This document shows, piece after piece, positions 1-9,905 of a DNA stretch of 43,433 nucleotides. Both the position numbers and the translations under genes were made by a program. Every line of letters starts with the position of its first letter. Positions within the stretch are counted from its first letter, which is position 1. Below the pieces are notes generated by a model that saw only the letters and a program-made list of their open reading frames with translations, ran no database searches and was not told the origin of the DNA. The DNA comes from Candidatus Dojkabacteria bacterium (GTDB lineage Bacteria; Patescibacteriota; Dojkabacteria; JAHIVN01): the NCBI GenBank assembly GCA_028696515.1, contig JAQVGX010000003.1, positions 1-43,433 of the forward strand. Direction: 5' to 3'.

Positions 1-70
1 GTTTATATATAATCAATATAACATAGCATTAACTACTATATATGTAAAGATGGAAAAAATAACAAAAAGT

Positions 71-1183
71 TTAGGAGAACCTGCTTATAGAGCCAGACAA
101 ACTATAGATAGGCATAATGATTGCAACAGCAACAAGTCCTACCATTAAACCCACAAATATAAGCAAAATAGGCTCAAGAATGGTTGCCATATTTTTGACT
201 ACCCCGTCCAGTTCTTTTTCGTAAAACTCACCAAGATAGAGAAGATTGCTTTCCAGGTTCCCGGTCTTTTCACCAAGGCTGATCATTCTAGACGCAAGCG
301 GTGGAATTAGCTTCGGGTATTCTTTAAGAATTGAATACAGGGTTTCTCCCGAGCCGACATGTCCAGATGTTTTCCTGATCAAATCTTTATAGATAAGGTT
401 GTTTGCAGTAGATTCAAGTGACTCCAAGGCTGCCTGAATTGGTACTCCGCTTTTGACAAGTGTCCCCAGAGTTCTACTGAGTCTTGATATCTGAGATACA
501 ACATACAAATTACCAAATACCGGAAGCCCTAGCTTCACTTTATCCAAGATCTTCCTTGCGACAGGAATCTTTCCCAGTATAGTGTAAAGACCCGAAACAC
601 CAATTAGCCCAGCTATAATGAGATACCAGTAATTTCTAAGAATCCTCATCGCTCCAAGCACAATCGAAGTCACAAGAGGAAGCTCATCTCCAAATGAATC
701 ATACAGATCGGTTATCTTTGGCAGAACAAATATTGATAAAGATAGGGTTACAATGATAGTAGCAAAAAAGATTATTCCCGGATACATCAAAGCTCCTTTT
801 ATCTTCTTTTTCAACTCATAATCCTTTTCTAGCTGAATTGACAGATACTCCAGATTTTCAGGCAAAGTCCCTCCTCTTTCTCCAGAGTAAATCATATCAA
901 CAAAGATGGATGGAAAGTCCTTGGGATATCTCATGAAACTCTCCGCAAGAGGCTGGCCACCTTCGACATTTTTCCTTATCTCCCCGAGGATATCCCTTAG
1001 TCTTTTTGATGTAGTCTGCATAGCTAAAGCATCCAGAGCCTCAACTATATCAAGACCCGCTTTCAATGCTATAGCAAGATGTTTTGCCAGAATGATCTTC
1101 TCAAGAGGCTTGATCCCTCCGAAACTAAGCAGCTTGCTTTTTCCTTCATTTTTTGTGAGCATACTTTTATATTTCTGAAACAC
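71..1183 (-). CDS. pilC: Type IV pilus inner-membrane platform protein (PilC / GspF family)
   Basis: This is the polytopic inner-membrane platform protein that couples the PilB motor to pilus assembly. The 370-residue protein has the usual family length and two T2SSF-type cytoplasmic domains, about residues 30-150 and 230-350. Hydrophobic segments lie near residues 130-155, 185-205 and 335-360, and the C-terminal one closes the protein as is typical. It ends the pilus operon: its start overlaps the PilB stop by 17 bp, so translation is probably coupled. Family assignment is by domain pattern. No retraction ATPase (PilT) is encoded next to it. Confidence 0.93.
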   Translation of the reverse strand: MFQKYKSMLTKNEGKSKLLSFGGIKPLEKIILAKHLAIALKAGLDIVEALDALAMQTTSKRLRDILGEIRKNVEGGQPLAESFMRYPKDFPSIFVDMIYSGERGGTLPENLEYLSIQLEKDYELKKKIKGALMYPGIIFFATIIVTLSLSIFVLPKITDLYDSFGDELPLVTSIVLGAMRILRNYWYLIIAGLIGVSGLYTILGKIPVARKILDKVKLGLPVFGNLYVVSQISRLSRTLGTLVKSGVPIQAALESLESTANNLIYKDLIRKTSGHVGSGETLYSILKEYPKLIPPLASRMISLGEKTGNLESNLLYLGEFYEKELDGVVKNMATILEPILLIFVGLMVGLVAVAIIMPIYSLSGSISRFS

Positions 1184-2846
1184 GAACTACTTCCTCGATT
1201 GAGGTAACACCCATAAGAACCTTGCGTATACCATCCTCGAACATAGTTGTCATCCCTTTGGAAAGAGCTTCTTTTTGAATATCTCCTCTCGTAGCTTCTT
1301 TCTTTGTTATGACCTTTCGGATACCTTCATCAACAATCAGAACCTCATATATACCAGTTCTTCCAGAGTAACCGGTTTTATTACAAGAGTTGCATCCTTT
1401 CCCTTCATATACAAGAATTCTGCCGATATCTTCTTTCCCTGAGAATTTACTAAATATCTTTCCGTATAAATCTACCTCCTCCTTTGTGAGTGAACGGCTC
1501 TGGATACACTGCGGACATATTCTCCTGACCAGTCTTTGAGCTATTACCAAGTTTACTGTAGAAGCAATAAGATAGGCCTTTATCCCCATGTCAGTAAATC
1601 TTGGTAAGGTTGTAGCAGAATCATTTGTATGAAGTGTCGAAAGCACCAAATGACCAGTCATTGCAGCGTTTACAGCTATCCTTGCGGTTTCCTCATCTCG
1701 TATCTCTCCCACCATAAGAATATCAGGATCTTGTCTTAAAAGAGATTTCAATCCTTCAGCGAAAGTCAGATTTGTCTTTGGATTTACCTGAACTTGGTTG
1801 ACTCCTTGTACACTATATTCTATGGGATCTTCAATAGTAGAAATATTTACTTCCTTCTTATTCAAAAGTTTGAGGATAGCATAAAGAGTAGTCGTCTTCC
1901 CGCAACCCGTAGGCCCGGTTGCTAATACCATACCATGGGGACGAGTAATCGCTGTCCTGACCTTTACAAGATCCTCCTCAGCCAATCCAAGTTCACTCAA
2001 TGCGAAGAATTTATTTTTTGAAGATAGAAGCCTCATCACAACCTTCTCACCCCATGCTATCGGGAGAACAGAAACACGTATATCAACTTTTTCATCCTCA
2101 CTTTTGTACATAAATCTACCGTCCTGAGCACTATTATGCTCGTCTGTACGAAGTTTTGCCACAACTTTGACTCTGCTGACAATCCTATCCTCTATTTGCT
2201 TAGGCATTTTGATAATAGTATGTAGTATTCCGTCTATTCGAAATCTGATCAAAACCTCCTCTTCAGTTGGCTCAATGTGTATATCTGAGGCAGTATTCTC
2301 ATGTGCATAGTCCAGTATGAGGTTCAGCATCTCAACAATCGGAGTCTCTGAACTTTCCTCTCTGCTTGCTTTATTTATTGTCTGCTTTATCAGATCATCA
2401 AATTCTGCATAAAGCCCTTGTTTATATTTGTTCAATGAGTTCTTGAAATCTCTTTCAGTAATATAGTAAGGGACAACATCCTTTCCTGTTTTCTTCTGCA
2501 AAACGTGAAAAAACTGAATATTGAGGGGATTAGGCGAAGCAACTTTTAGTGTATATTTATCCTCCTCGAATGCAATAGCTTTTTGTTTCTGGGCCAGAAC
2601 TTTTGGAATAATGTTAAGAACTTTTTCGTCAACCGACTTCTTCTGGAGGGTCGCAAAAGGCACATCAAGTTTAGCAGCTATTAGCTGACCAATCTGCTCA
2701 TCGGTAAGAAGGTTCTTCTCTACAAGATAATCCTGAAGATCAATAGACTTTTTATCAGCTTCTTTTAAGAGAGACCTCAAAACACTGGTCTCCAACACAC
2801 CACCTTCTTCAATTAATTCTTTTAATTCCCTATTTGTAAATTTCAT
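1167..2846 (-). CDS. pilB: Type IV pilus assembly ATPase (PilB / GspE family)
   Basis: This hexameric cytoplasmic ATPase powers pilus extension. The 559-residue protein has an N-terminal MshEN/GspE_N-type region (about residues 1-140) and a secretion ATPase core. Walker A GPTGCGKTT is near residue 309. The Asp box/Walker B stretch contains DPDILMVGEIRDEET, followed by the His box GHLVLSTLHTNDS. A zinc-binding pair of CxxC motifs (CPQC near 445, CNSC near 488) marks it as PilB/GspE rather than PilT. It starts 3 bp after the stop of the receiver gene and overlaps pilC, so the three are one transcript. Confidence 0.96.
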   Translation of the reverse strand: MKFTNRELKELIEEGGVLETSVLRSLLKEADKKSIDLQDYLVEKNLLTDEQIGQLIAAKLDVPFATLQKKSVDEKVLNIIPKVLAQKQKAIAFEEDKYTLKVASPNPLNIQFFHVLQKKTGKDVVPYYITERDFKNSLNKYKQGLYAEFDDLIKQTINKASREESSETPIVEMLNLILDYAHENTASDIHIEPTEEEVLIRFRIDGILHTIIKMPKQIEDRIVSRVKVVAKLRTDEHNSAQDGRFMYKSEDEKVDIRVSVLPIAWGEKVVMRLLSSKNKFFALSELGLAEEDLVKVRTAITRPHGMVLATGPTGCGKTTTLYAILKLLNKKEVNISTIEDPIEYSVQGVNQVQVNPKTNLTFAEGLKSLLRQDPDILMVGEIRDEETARIAVNAAMTGHLVLSTLHTNDSATTLPRFTDMGIKAYLIASTVNLVIAQRLVRRICPQCIQSRSLTKEEVDLYGKIFSKFSGKEDIGRILVYEGKGCNSCNKTGYSGRTGIYEVLIVDEGIRKVITKKEATRGDIQKEALSKGMTTMFEDGIRKVLMGVTSIEEVVRVSEI

Positions 2847-2849
2847 AGA

Positions 2850-3230
2850 TTAGCTACTACTATTAATAGTATCTTCAACTTTTTTTAGTACTTCATTTAT
2901 TGAAACATTGCTCTTAACTATATAATCAACTGCTCCCAACTCCTTACCTTTTTCTATATCACTGTCTTGTCCAAGATTAGACAGAACTATCACCGGAATA
3001 TTCGCAAGCTCCGGATCCTCTTTTATTTTTTTCAACACATCATAACCATTCATTTTCGGCATCATAAGATCCAACAAAACTAGATCCGGCTTATCATTCT
3101 GGATACTTCTCAAGGCTGCCTCGCCATCCTCAACTTCTATGACTTCATAGCCGGATTTCGCTAATTTCGATTTTATTATTGATCTAAGAAACGTTTCATC
3201 CTCTGCAATTAATATTTTTCTTACTGCCAT
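2850..3230 (-). CDS. Stand-alone response regulator receiver (CheY-like)
   Basis: A 126-residue single receiver domain with no output domain. The acidic pocket is at E10-D11-E12, the phospho-accepting Asp is D54 in LVLLDLMMPKMNGYD, and the conserved Lys is near residue 105 (VKSN). Such receivers act by protein-protein contact. It lies directly upstream of pilB and downstream of a histidine kinase on the same strand, so it is a good candidate to pass that kinase's signal to the PilB/PilC motor, as PilG/PilH-type receivers do. That partner is inferred from position. A promoter (3258-3285) lies just upstream, so receiver-pilB-pilC can also be expressed separately. Confidence 0.93.
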   Translation of the reverse strand: MAVRKILIAEDETFLRSIIKSKLAKSGYEVIEVEDGEAALRSIQNDKPDLVLLDLMMPKMNGYDVLKKIKEDPELANIPVIVLSNLGQDSDIEKGKELGAVDYIVKSNVSINEVLKKVEDTINSSS

Positions 3231-3257
3231 CGGTAATTTACATTAAATATTAGTATC

Positions 3258-3285
3258 ATTATATACTATTCAAGAACCTTTTCAA
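3258..3285 (-). promoter_or_regulatory. Sigma70-type promoter for the receiver-pilB-pilC unit
   Basis: On the minus strand a -35 box TTGAAA (3280-3285) is followed by a 16-bp spacer and a perfect -10 box TATAAT (3258-3263). The start codon of the receiver gene is 28 bp downstream. It would uncouple the motor genes from the pilin genes upstream. Confidence 0.6.
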
Positions 3286-3306
3286 TTTATTGTATTAATG
3301 CCCAGA

Positions 3307-5706
3307 TTATTCCTCCTTCCAAAAAATTGGCGAGATCTCTTTCGTTCCTTCTTTCTTTTCTATGCCCGCCAACGGGATTGTAAACCAAGCTTCTGTTCCC
3401 TTCCCCTCCTCGGACTTTATGCCTACCTCTCCTCCTAGCAGTTCAACCAAAGATTTTACTAAGTAGAGACCCAAGCCATTCCCTTCATTTTCTATCGCAG
3501 CTGCATTCTCTGCCCTAAAGAATTTCGTAAAAAGTTTCTTTTGTTCAGCTTCTGGTATTCCTATCCCAGAATCTTTTACAGTAAACTTCATATCTTTCTT
3601 GCCCCTCTCTATCCGAAATTCTATCTCACCTTCATCGGGAGTATACTTAACAGCATTGGAGATCAGGTTTGCAACCACTTCTCTCAAAAGTTTAGGATCA
3701 GTATTGATTTTGTCCATTTTCCCGGCATCAAAATCAAACTTCTGCTTCTTCTGCGCTATAAGCTTTGAAAACTCATAGACTACATCACTTGCAAGCTTTT
3801 TGATGTCAGTTGCCTTTGGATCAACTGAAAGCTGGCCTGACTCTATTCTTGAAACATTCAGTAAGCTGTTCACAAGATCGACCATCCTTTGAGTAGAAAC
3901 ATACGCTCTCCTTGCAAGCATGTCTTGCTCATTTTTCAGCTTCCCAGCATCTCCTCCGATGAGCATCTCTAATGTCCAACGAATAGCAGAAAGCGGAGTC
4001 CTCAGCTGATGTGAAGCAATAGAAACAAACTCTGTTTTCATTCGATCTACCTCTTTCTCCTTGGTAATATCTCTCTCTATTCCAACAAAAAACACGACTT
4101 CATCTGAATCGTCTACAACAGGACATATACTCGCGAGTGCAGTATATTTTTCTCCATTTTTTCTTTTATTCTGCACCTCCCCTTCGAATACTTTTTTCTT
4201 TTTCTTTATAGTATCCCACATCTTTTCATATACCTCTTTCTTCATAAGCCCTCCCCAGTTCTGTTTACTCCCTGCTTTCTGACCAATAATTTCCCTAATA
4301 TCAAAACCAGTAATTTTTTCAACTGCTTTGTTTGCATAATTGACCATCCCATCTGCATCCGTTATGACAATATGATCAGAAACATTCTCTACAGCTAACA
4401 TAAATTTATTTAGCTCTTCAGCACGTTTCTGTGAAATATCTTTCTCCTCCTTTACATCTTCAAGCAAACTTATCATCGCAACCCGAGTATCTTCAAGTTC
4501 TTTCACTTTATTGCCTAGATCTTTTGTTTTATCTTCAATTTTGATCTCCATATTCTTATAAAAATCACGTATACGTTCTCTCATATATTCAAAAGATTTT
4601 GATAAGCTCCCAATCTCATCATTTCTTCTCGTAAGAGATTCATCTACCTTGAAAGCAAAGTTACCGCTTGAAACCTCTTTCGAGTAGGACTCTATAATTC
4701 TCAATGGGTTTGATTGTTTCTTGATAACATAAAATAAGATCCCTGAATTTGCAAATATAGATGCAAAGATCATGATACTCAGGATTTCTGTTAGATGAAG
4801 AGAGGCATATGTTAGATCTCTTTTTTGTATACTTCTAAAAAGGTATATACTCCCGTCACCGGTTTTACCAAGTAATGATAATTTGTCCACTCCTTGCTCA
4901 TCAAGAAATTCTACTGCTGTGAAATCACCATCAACAAACCACCTATCCTTTGGGACATTTATCCCCAATGGATCCAGTGTTTCTCCAGGATACCTATTCT
5001 CCACTTTCAAGCTTTCTTTTTCCGCTTCGCTTAATGGCCATAAAGTTTTGTACTGGATACTTTCATCGGTAGAAAAAAAGATCACTCCCGAATTATCGAT
5101 CAACATTATTCTTCCAGAACCTCGGGAAAGTTCCTGAGAAATAGCTTCTATGATGGCAGTTGGATTTATTTTCACCACTACAACACCAAGCAGAGTACCA
5201 TCATCATCCATCACCCTTGAAGAAGCATAAAATCCTGCTTCATTGCTCGTCACCCCTTTAGCTATATAAAGAGATCTTTCTCCATTCACAGCTTTTTGGA
5301 AGTATGGCCTAAAACTATAGTCCTTCCCCACAAAATCAGGACTTGTAGACACATAGGTCATACCTGTATCATCCATAAGATACAAAGCTGAAAAAACTTC
5401 TCCACCAACATAATGGTGCTGAAGAATCATCAATACATCCTCTTGTTGGGGTACCTTATCGACCGTAAGATAATTCTTTATTTCTGACAGCGAAGCAATA
5501 TGTTCTGCTATTGATTGCGAGTATTGTGTGCGCAGTTCTATTTGTTTCGCCTGATATTCGGACTCCCTTACCAAATCCTCCTTATCCAGATCAAGAAGAA
5601 CTTTATTTACGTAGAGCGTTACTAGTCCAACTAATACAGAGCCAACCAGCATTGATACAAAAACAATTATTGATATGATTCTTGTAACAATTGATCGTTT
5701 TAACAT
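3307..5706 (-). CDS. Membrane sensor histidine kinase (dCache-HAMP-PAS-HisKA-HATPase)
   Basis: A 799-residue kinase. An N-terminal membrane helix (about 8-30) and a second one (about 305-330) enclose an extracytoplasmic double-Cache sensor. HAMP (about 330-385), a coiled coil, a PAS domain (about 430-545) and the kinase core follow. The phospho-acceptor His lies in SHQLRTPLSA near residue 565. The ATP-binding lid shows N box NLISNAVKYTP, G1 DSGIGIPEAE and G2 GNGLGLYLVKS. It is encoded between the PAS protein and the stand-alone receiver inside the pilus locus, and the receiver is the likely phosphorylation target. The ligand is unknown; dCache domains commonly bind small extracellular metabolites. 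Confidence 0.95.
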   Translation of the reverse strand: MLKRSIVTRIISIIVFVSMLVGSVLVGLVTLYVNKVLLDLDKEDLVRESEYQAKQIELRTQYSQSIAEHIASLSEIKNYLTVDKVPQQEDVLMILQHHYVGGEVFSALYLMDDTGMTYVSTSPDFVGKDYSFRPYFQKAVNGERSLYIAKGVTSNEAGFYASSRVMDDDGTLLGVVVVKINPTAIIEAISQELSRGSGRIMLIDNSGVIFFSTDESIQYKTLWPLSEAEKESLKVENRYPGETLDPLGINVPKDRWFVDGDFTAVEFLDEQGVDKLSLLGKTGDGSIYLFRSIQKRDLTYASLHLTEILSIMIFASIFANSGILFYVIKKQSNPLRIIESYSKEVSSGNFAFKVDESLTRRNDEIGSLSKSFEYMRERIRDFYKNMEIKIEDKTKDLGNKVKELEDTRVAMISLLEDVKEEKDISQKRAEELNKFMLAVENVSDHIVITDADGMVNYANKAVEKITGFDIREIIGQKAGSKQNWGGLMKKEVYEKMWDTIKKKKKVFEGEVQNKRKNGEKYTALASICPVVDDSDEVVFFVGIERDITKEKEVDRMKTEFVSIASHQLRTPLSAIRWTLEMLIGGDAGKLKNEQDMLARRAYVSTQRMVDLVNSLLNVSRIESGQLSVDPKATDIKKLASDVVYEFSKLIAQKKQKFDFDAGKMDKINTDPKLLREVVANLISNAVKYTPDEGEIEFRIERGKKDMKFTVKDSGIGIPEAEQKKLFTKFFRAENAAAIENEGNGLGLYLVKSLVELLGGEVGIKSEEGKGTEAWFTIPLAGIEKKEGTKEISPIFWKEE

Positions 5707-5750
5707 ATTCCCTTACTGTTAAACATATACTTTTTTTTTATATAATTATT

Positions 5751-7166
5751 TCACGGAGTAAATCGCTCCCCATTGATATCTTGTTTTAGTTCCTTTATCT
5801 TGTCTTTCAACTCCTTGATTCTTAGTTCTCTGCCAACCATAAGCCTATTCAACCTTTCGACTTCATTTTTCTCTTGGCTCATAGTCTGCTCCGTCTTCTT
5901 TAGATTTGTCACATCCGCAGAAACACCTATAAGACCAACCACTTCTCCCTTCTCATCTTTTATAGGAATCTTGTCAGTTTGTACCCAAATCTTTCCTTTA
6001 GGAGTAGATAACTGCTCAATTATTTCTCTTTTGGGTTTTCCGGCTTTAAAGACCTCATTGTCGTCCTCAATATACTTACTAGCCTCTTCCGGATAAAGTT
6101 CCTCCGTTCCTTTGCCCTCAATATCCTTTATCGCAAGACCCAAAGTATCAGCTCTGGCCTTATTTACTTTGAGAATCATATGCTCCCTATCCTTATAGAA
6201 CACCATGACTGGAATACTATCAAAGATCATCTGGAGCTCATCGTTTGTCTTTTGAACCTCCCTTTCCATCTTTCTCATATTCGTAACATCTGAAATCATA
6301 ACCAGGTCTGCGATAATGTCCCCTCTCTCATCCCTGATAGCTGTAGCTGTAATTCTTCCTATCATGGATTCCCTCTTTTTGGAAATAAATTCCAGCTCAT
6401 ATGGAGGAATTTTTTTTCCTAACATACGCTTTGCAAAATTTGCCATGACTATTGTTTTACTTTTCATAGTCAGAAAGGGTAATTTCAACAGTCCCCTACC
6501 AACCGTCTCTTCCTTTGTATAACCGAGCCAATCATTCAGTCTCTTGTTTACATCGAGAATTTCACCCTTTTTGTCTAGGATAACTATCGCCTCAGGAGAA
6601 AGGTCAAATATCTCTTCATACTTAGTCTGAGTCGCTCCAAGCTTCGAATATAAATTGTATTTCTCAAGTATGCTATCTATTTGACAGGATACTAATTCAA
6701 TTGTTCTTTTGATATAGATCGAAAACTCGTTGCATTTCCTTGATGCAATATTGAAAACAGCCCTGTACTGGTCGCCAATTTTGATAGGTATTATTCCGAC
6801 TGCTTTCAGACCTTCAGATTCTCTTATTTCATCCTTAATCCCCAGATGTGAATACACCATGAAGACAGCTTCACCCTTAACTATAAGGTCATACTGCCGA
6901 GTTCCCTTTTTGAACCGAGATACTTTTTTAGTAAATTCCTTAGATAGTCCTTTAGATACTTTTAAATCAAACGAATCTTCTTTCTCATCATAAAGATAAA
7001 TTCCCCCTCCATCTAACTCATCAAGCTCAAGTATCATTTCAAGTATTTGACTTAGAGTATATTTCACATCTTTGCTTGTATCCTTTAGATGACACAGATT
7101 TAGCTGCAGATCTAACAACTTTTTAAGATACAAATCATCGGCGTTCATTTTTTTGTCTTTTTCCAT
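5751..7166 (-). CDS. GAF-PAS-PAS sensory protein without an output domain
   Basis: A 471-residue soluble protein. A GAF-like region (about 20-175) is followed by two PAS domains (about 185-300 and 310-430; each contains an ILDVNK/ILKVNK-type core and the second ends with a PAC-like LIGVSADVTNLKKTEQ). A basic/acidic coiled coil forms the C-terminus. No HisKA, GGDEF, EAL or DNA-binding domain is visible, so it must act through partners. Its gene lies upstream of the membrane kinase, separated by about 45 bp, which suggests it adjusts that kinase or the pilus motor. The specific function is not known. Confidence 0.85.
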   Translation of the reverse strand: MEKDKKMNADDLYLKKLLDLQLNLCHLKDTSKDVKYTLSQILEMILELDELDGGGIYLYDEKEDSFDLKVSKGLSKEFTKKVSRFKKGTRQYDLIVKGEAVFMVYSHLGIKDEIRESEGLKAVGIIPIKIGDQYRAVFNIASRKCNEFSIYIKRTIELVSCQIDSILEKYNLYSKLGATQTKYEEIFDLSPEAIVILDKKGEILDVNKRLNDWLGYTKEETVGRGLLKLPFLTMKSKTIVMANFAKRMLGKKIPPYELEFISKKRESMIGRITATAIRDERGDIIADLVMISDVTNMRKMEREVQKTNDELQMIFDSIPVMVFYKDREHMILKVNKARADTLGLAIKDIEGKGTEELYPEEASKYIEDDNEVFKAGKPKREIIEQLSTPKGKIWVQTDKIPIKDEKGEVVGLIGVSADVTNLKKTEQTMSQEKNEVERLNRLMVGRELRIKELKDKIKELKQDINGERFTP

Positions 7167-7195
7167 ATTTGCAGTCTTGGACTATAAAATGTTAA

Positions 7196-7657
7196 TTACC
7201 GTGAAACTTCAATAGTCTTGGTTTCTGCATTTGGGGCTTTGACTGTGATTGTCATATTCCCGCTATTCTTACAAATATCATAACAGGTATCGGTTTCGCT
7301 ACAATCTCTTGACGGGTCAATCGGAATCTCCTGCATATAGTCATCCACCAAAACCGCCGCGAGATTTATCCCTGATGTCCCGATGCTAGAATAACTAACC
7401 CCACACTCACCAATGATACCAACTGCCGTTTCCAGATCATCGATGCTGTTATCATCTGCAAGATACTGATATAGCTTGTTCAATATCGTAAGAGTTTCGC
7501 TCTCTCTTTCGATATCTCTCGACTCTAGAGCATACTTGGAAGGTTTCAAAGCAACAAAGGTTATCGTCCCAAGAATAGCTATTATTGATATTGCTATAAT
7601 AATTTCTATCAAGCTTAATCCCTTTTCTCTTGCATTTCCCAGATTTATCCTAATCAT
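7196..7657 (-). CDS. Type IV prepilin-like protein (class III signal)
   Basis: A 153-residue pilin-like protein. The class III signal is a short basic leader ending in EKG, then LSLIE with Glu at mature position 5 and a hydrophobic helix of about 20 residues (IIIAISIIAILGTITFVAL). The C-terminal region holds several Cys residues (ECGVS, SRDCSETDTCYDICKN), which suggests disulfides. Its start overlaps the end of the PilM-fusion gene by 8 bp. It could be the major pilin or a pseudopilin; the sequence alone does not decide. Confidence 0.9.
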   Translation of the reverse strand: MIRINLGNAREKGLSLIEIIIAISIIAILGTITFVALKPSKYALESRDIERESETLTILNKLYQYLADDNSIDDLETAVGIIGECGVSYSSIGTSGINLAAVLVDDYMQEIPIDPSRDCSETDTCYDICKNSGNMTITVKAPNAETKTIEVSR

Positions 7658-9905
7658 TTTTAATTGCTATACATTTTATTGCGATATCCAGGACCTCCGT
7701 TTTCTCTTGAGACTCACTAACACCCAGGGAACATTTAGTTAGATAATAATCAGATACGGTCTCACTAGACTGTAAACTAGCTTTCAGTGCATCATCCATG
7801 AGAGCATTCAGATCATTATTCAAAATTCCAATTTTTGTGACAAGAATAGTTACTACCGCTTCGAAAGAATCAGTCTTATCTCCTTTTTTTACATTAAATT
7901 CTATGCCTTCGACCTTTGATTGATATACCTCATCCGAAATAACTGCCTCATCCTCCATTTCGAAAACAACCTTGCTGAAATCTATAGTTTCAAGGCTATT
8001 GTCTACCTCATCCTTCGCCTTCTCCAGATCTTCTTTGGTTACATACTTTCCGGAGGAAGTTGATTCGAAACCCGTGAATACTTCAGCATAAAACTGATCA
8101 TCGATATCTTGACTTGCAAGTCCGGGAAAGGTCATTTTCACTCCTTTATCAAGAGAATATTCTGCTCCTGCTTCGTCAGCTGTAACTTCTGAAATGATGT
8201 CTCCACCAGCCGGCACCAAAACAGCTTCGTCCAGACGATAGAGCTTTCCATCCTTAGTAATGACTCTAGTTGTTGCTACAAGATTGTACCCAGTCCCAGT
8301 TTCATTATAGATTTTTATCCTTCCTTTTATATACTCAGAAGGCTCTGCAACTCCAGTTGCCTTGAAAGAATAATTCTTTATGATAGTCTCTGTAAAGGAA
8401 ACAAATTTTGAATCCGTAGTATCTATTGATACTTCCCCGAGCTCAACTTCGTAGTCAACCGGAAAAGATGATCTTCCTGTATTCATAACCTCACCCTCCT
8501 CGCTACCTCTGAAGAAAAGCTCATATACAACTAGACTTAACGATCCTACAATCAGTATTATCGAAGGGATCAGGATCAACAATGATTTTACATTCAATTG
8601 ATTTCTTTTTTTCAGTGGTTTCGTACTAGCCGAGAGCACTTTTTTTAATATTTTTTCTCCTTCCGCATTCTTTGTTGTCCCGGTCAATTGAACTGGAATA
8701 TCCTGCTTAGCCTGTTTCGATAGACGCTTTTCAGAAAACTGCGACTCTCTCAGTCTATCTCTGTGAAATATTCCTTTTAGTCTGTCAAGAAGACCATCTT
8801 TTCTACCTTGACTATCATTACTCTCAGAAAGAGCATTCAGAAGGTTTCCACGCTCCAAACTGTTATTGTAGTTAAGACCTTTCAAGGCTAACCCTATCGC
8901 TGTCTGGAAGTAAGAAAAAACATCCTCCCCGCCTGCATCAACCCAGGTTTTTGCAAAAGCTATTCTGACTCCTTTTATCTCCGACTCTAAATATTCTCTC
9001 AAACCTTTCATTCTACCTGTTCCGCCTAAGATTCTTATCTCATCAATTCCTTTGCCCTGTGAGCTTTTATAGAAATTGATAGAATCATCCAATTCCTTGA
9101 CTATTTTTCCCAAAATTTCAAGAATAGCTTCGCGTACAGCAACATCACCACCAGAAGCGCTGAGGCCGAGTTCATGTTTCAACTTGTCAACCTCACCTAA
9201 GGGCTTTTTCAATTTCTCAGCTATATTCTCTGAAATAGCTCTCCCTGCGTAGGGAATCGTTGTACTCAAGCTGATTCCTCTGGAATCGAAAATTGAAACT
9301 GCTGTACTCATTGCACCAATATCAAGGATCAGAATATTCTTATCTTTTTCAGTATCTTTCACTATACTTCTGGCCTTTGCTTCAGATTCTGATTCGATAG
9401 CGACAACTTTGAACCCCGCCATTTCCATCTCTTTTTTTATCGCTAACAGATTATTCTTATTCGTTGCTCTTATTACAAGCCTTCCCTTATCAACTTCGGG
9501 AATCATTTCGTGCATTATAGCCATGCTCTCGATCGAGTCCGGAATAACTCCTTCCAGCCTACTTTTAACAACTCCCGAAATATCTACCTTCCTATCCAAA
9601 GGGATATCTTCACTTATCATATACATAGCATTTTCAGGCAGAGATATTACTACTTCTTTAGTCGCAAATTTAGCTACCTTTATCAGTTTCTGAAGAGCTA
9701 CTTGGAACTGTTTCGGCCGCTTTAGAAGACCTCTTTCAACGACCCCATTATCTAAATTCACCTTTCCCTTTGAAACTAACTTATATGTCTGGCCTTCCTT
9801 CAAAATAACACAGCCTTCGATACTTGCATCTGAGATATCAATTCCCAGTATTGCACCCTTCTGATTCTCTGAATTTTTGTCCATTTTTATCCTCCTTTTT
9901 TCCAA
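7650..9905 (-). CDS. pilM: PilM-like actin-fold protein fused to a membrane anchor and external domain
   Basis: A 751-residue protein, about twice the length of a normal PilM. Residues about 17-350 form an FtsA/PilM actin-like ATPase: GAILGIDISDASIEG (phosphate 1), ILILDIGAMSTAVSIFD (phosphate 2) and EIRILGGTGRMKGL (adenosine loop). A basic linker follows, then one transmembrane helix near residues 440-462, then about 280 residues of acidic, presumably extracytoplasmic sequence. In standard systems cytoplasmic PilM binds the N-terminus of membrane protein PilN; here one polypeptide spans cytoplasm and exterior, so the fusion may replace separate PilN/PilO. The role of the C-terminal part is inferred from position. 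Confidence 0.85.
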   Translation of the reverse strand: MEKRRIKMDKNSENQKGAILGIDISDASIEGCVILKEGQTYKLVSKGKVNLDNGVVERGLLKRPKQFQVALQKLIKVAKFATKEVVISLPENAMYMISEDIPLDRKVDISGVVKSRLEGVIPDSIESMAIMHEMIPEVDKGRLVIRATNKNNLLAIKKEMEMAGFKVVAIESESEAKARSIVKDTEKDKNILILDIGAMSTAVSIFDSRGISLSTTIPYAGRAISENIAEKLKKPLGEVDKLKHELGLSASGGDVAVREAILEILGKIVKELDDSINFYKSSQGKGIDEIRILGGTGRMKGLREYLESEIKGVRIAFAKTWVDAGGEDVFSYFQTAIGLALKGLNYNNSLERGNLLNALSESNDSQGRKDGLLDRLKGIFHRDRLRESQFSEKRLSKQAKQDIPVQLTGTTKNAEGEKILKKVLSASTKPLKKRNQLNVKSLLILIPSIILIVGSLSLVVYELFFRGSEEGEVMNTGRSSFPVDYEVELGEVSIDTTDSKFVSFTETIIKNYSFKATGVAEPSEYIKGRIKIYNETGTGYNLVATTRVITKDGKLYRLDEAVLVPAGGDIISEVTADEAGAEYSLDKGVKMTFPGLASQDIDDQFYAEVFTGFESTSSGKYVTKEDLEKAKDEVDNSLETIDFSKVVFEMEDEAVISDEVYQSKVEGIEFNVKKGDKTDSFEAVVTILVTKIGILNNDLNALMDDALKASLQSSETVSDYYLTKCSLGVSESQEKTEVLDIAIKCIAIKND

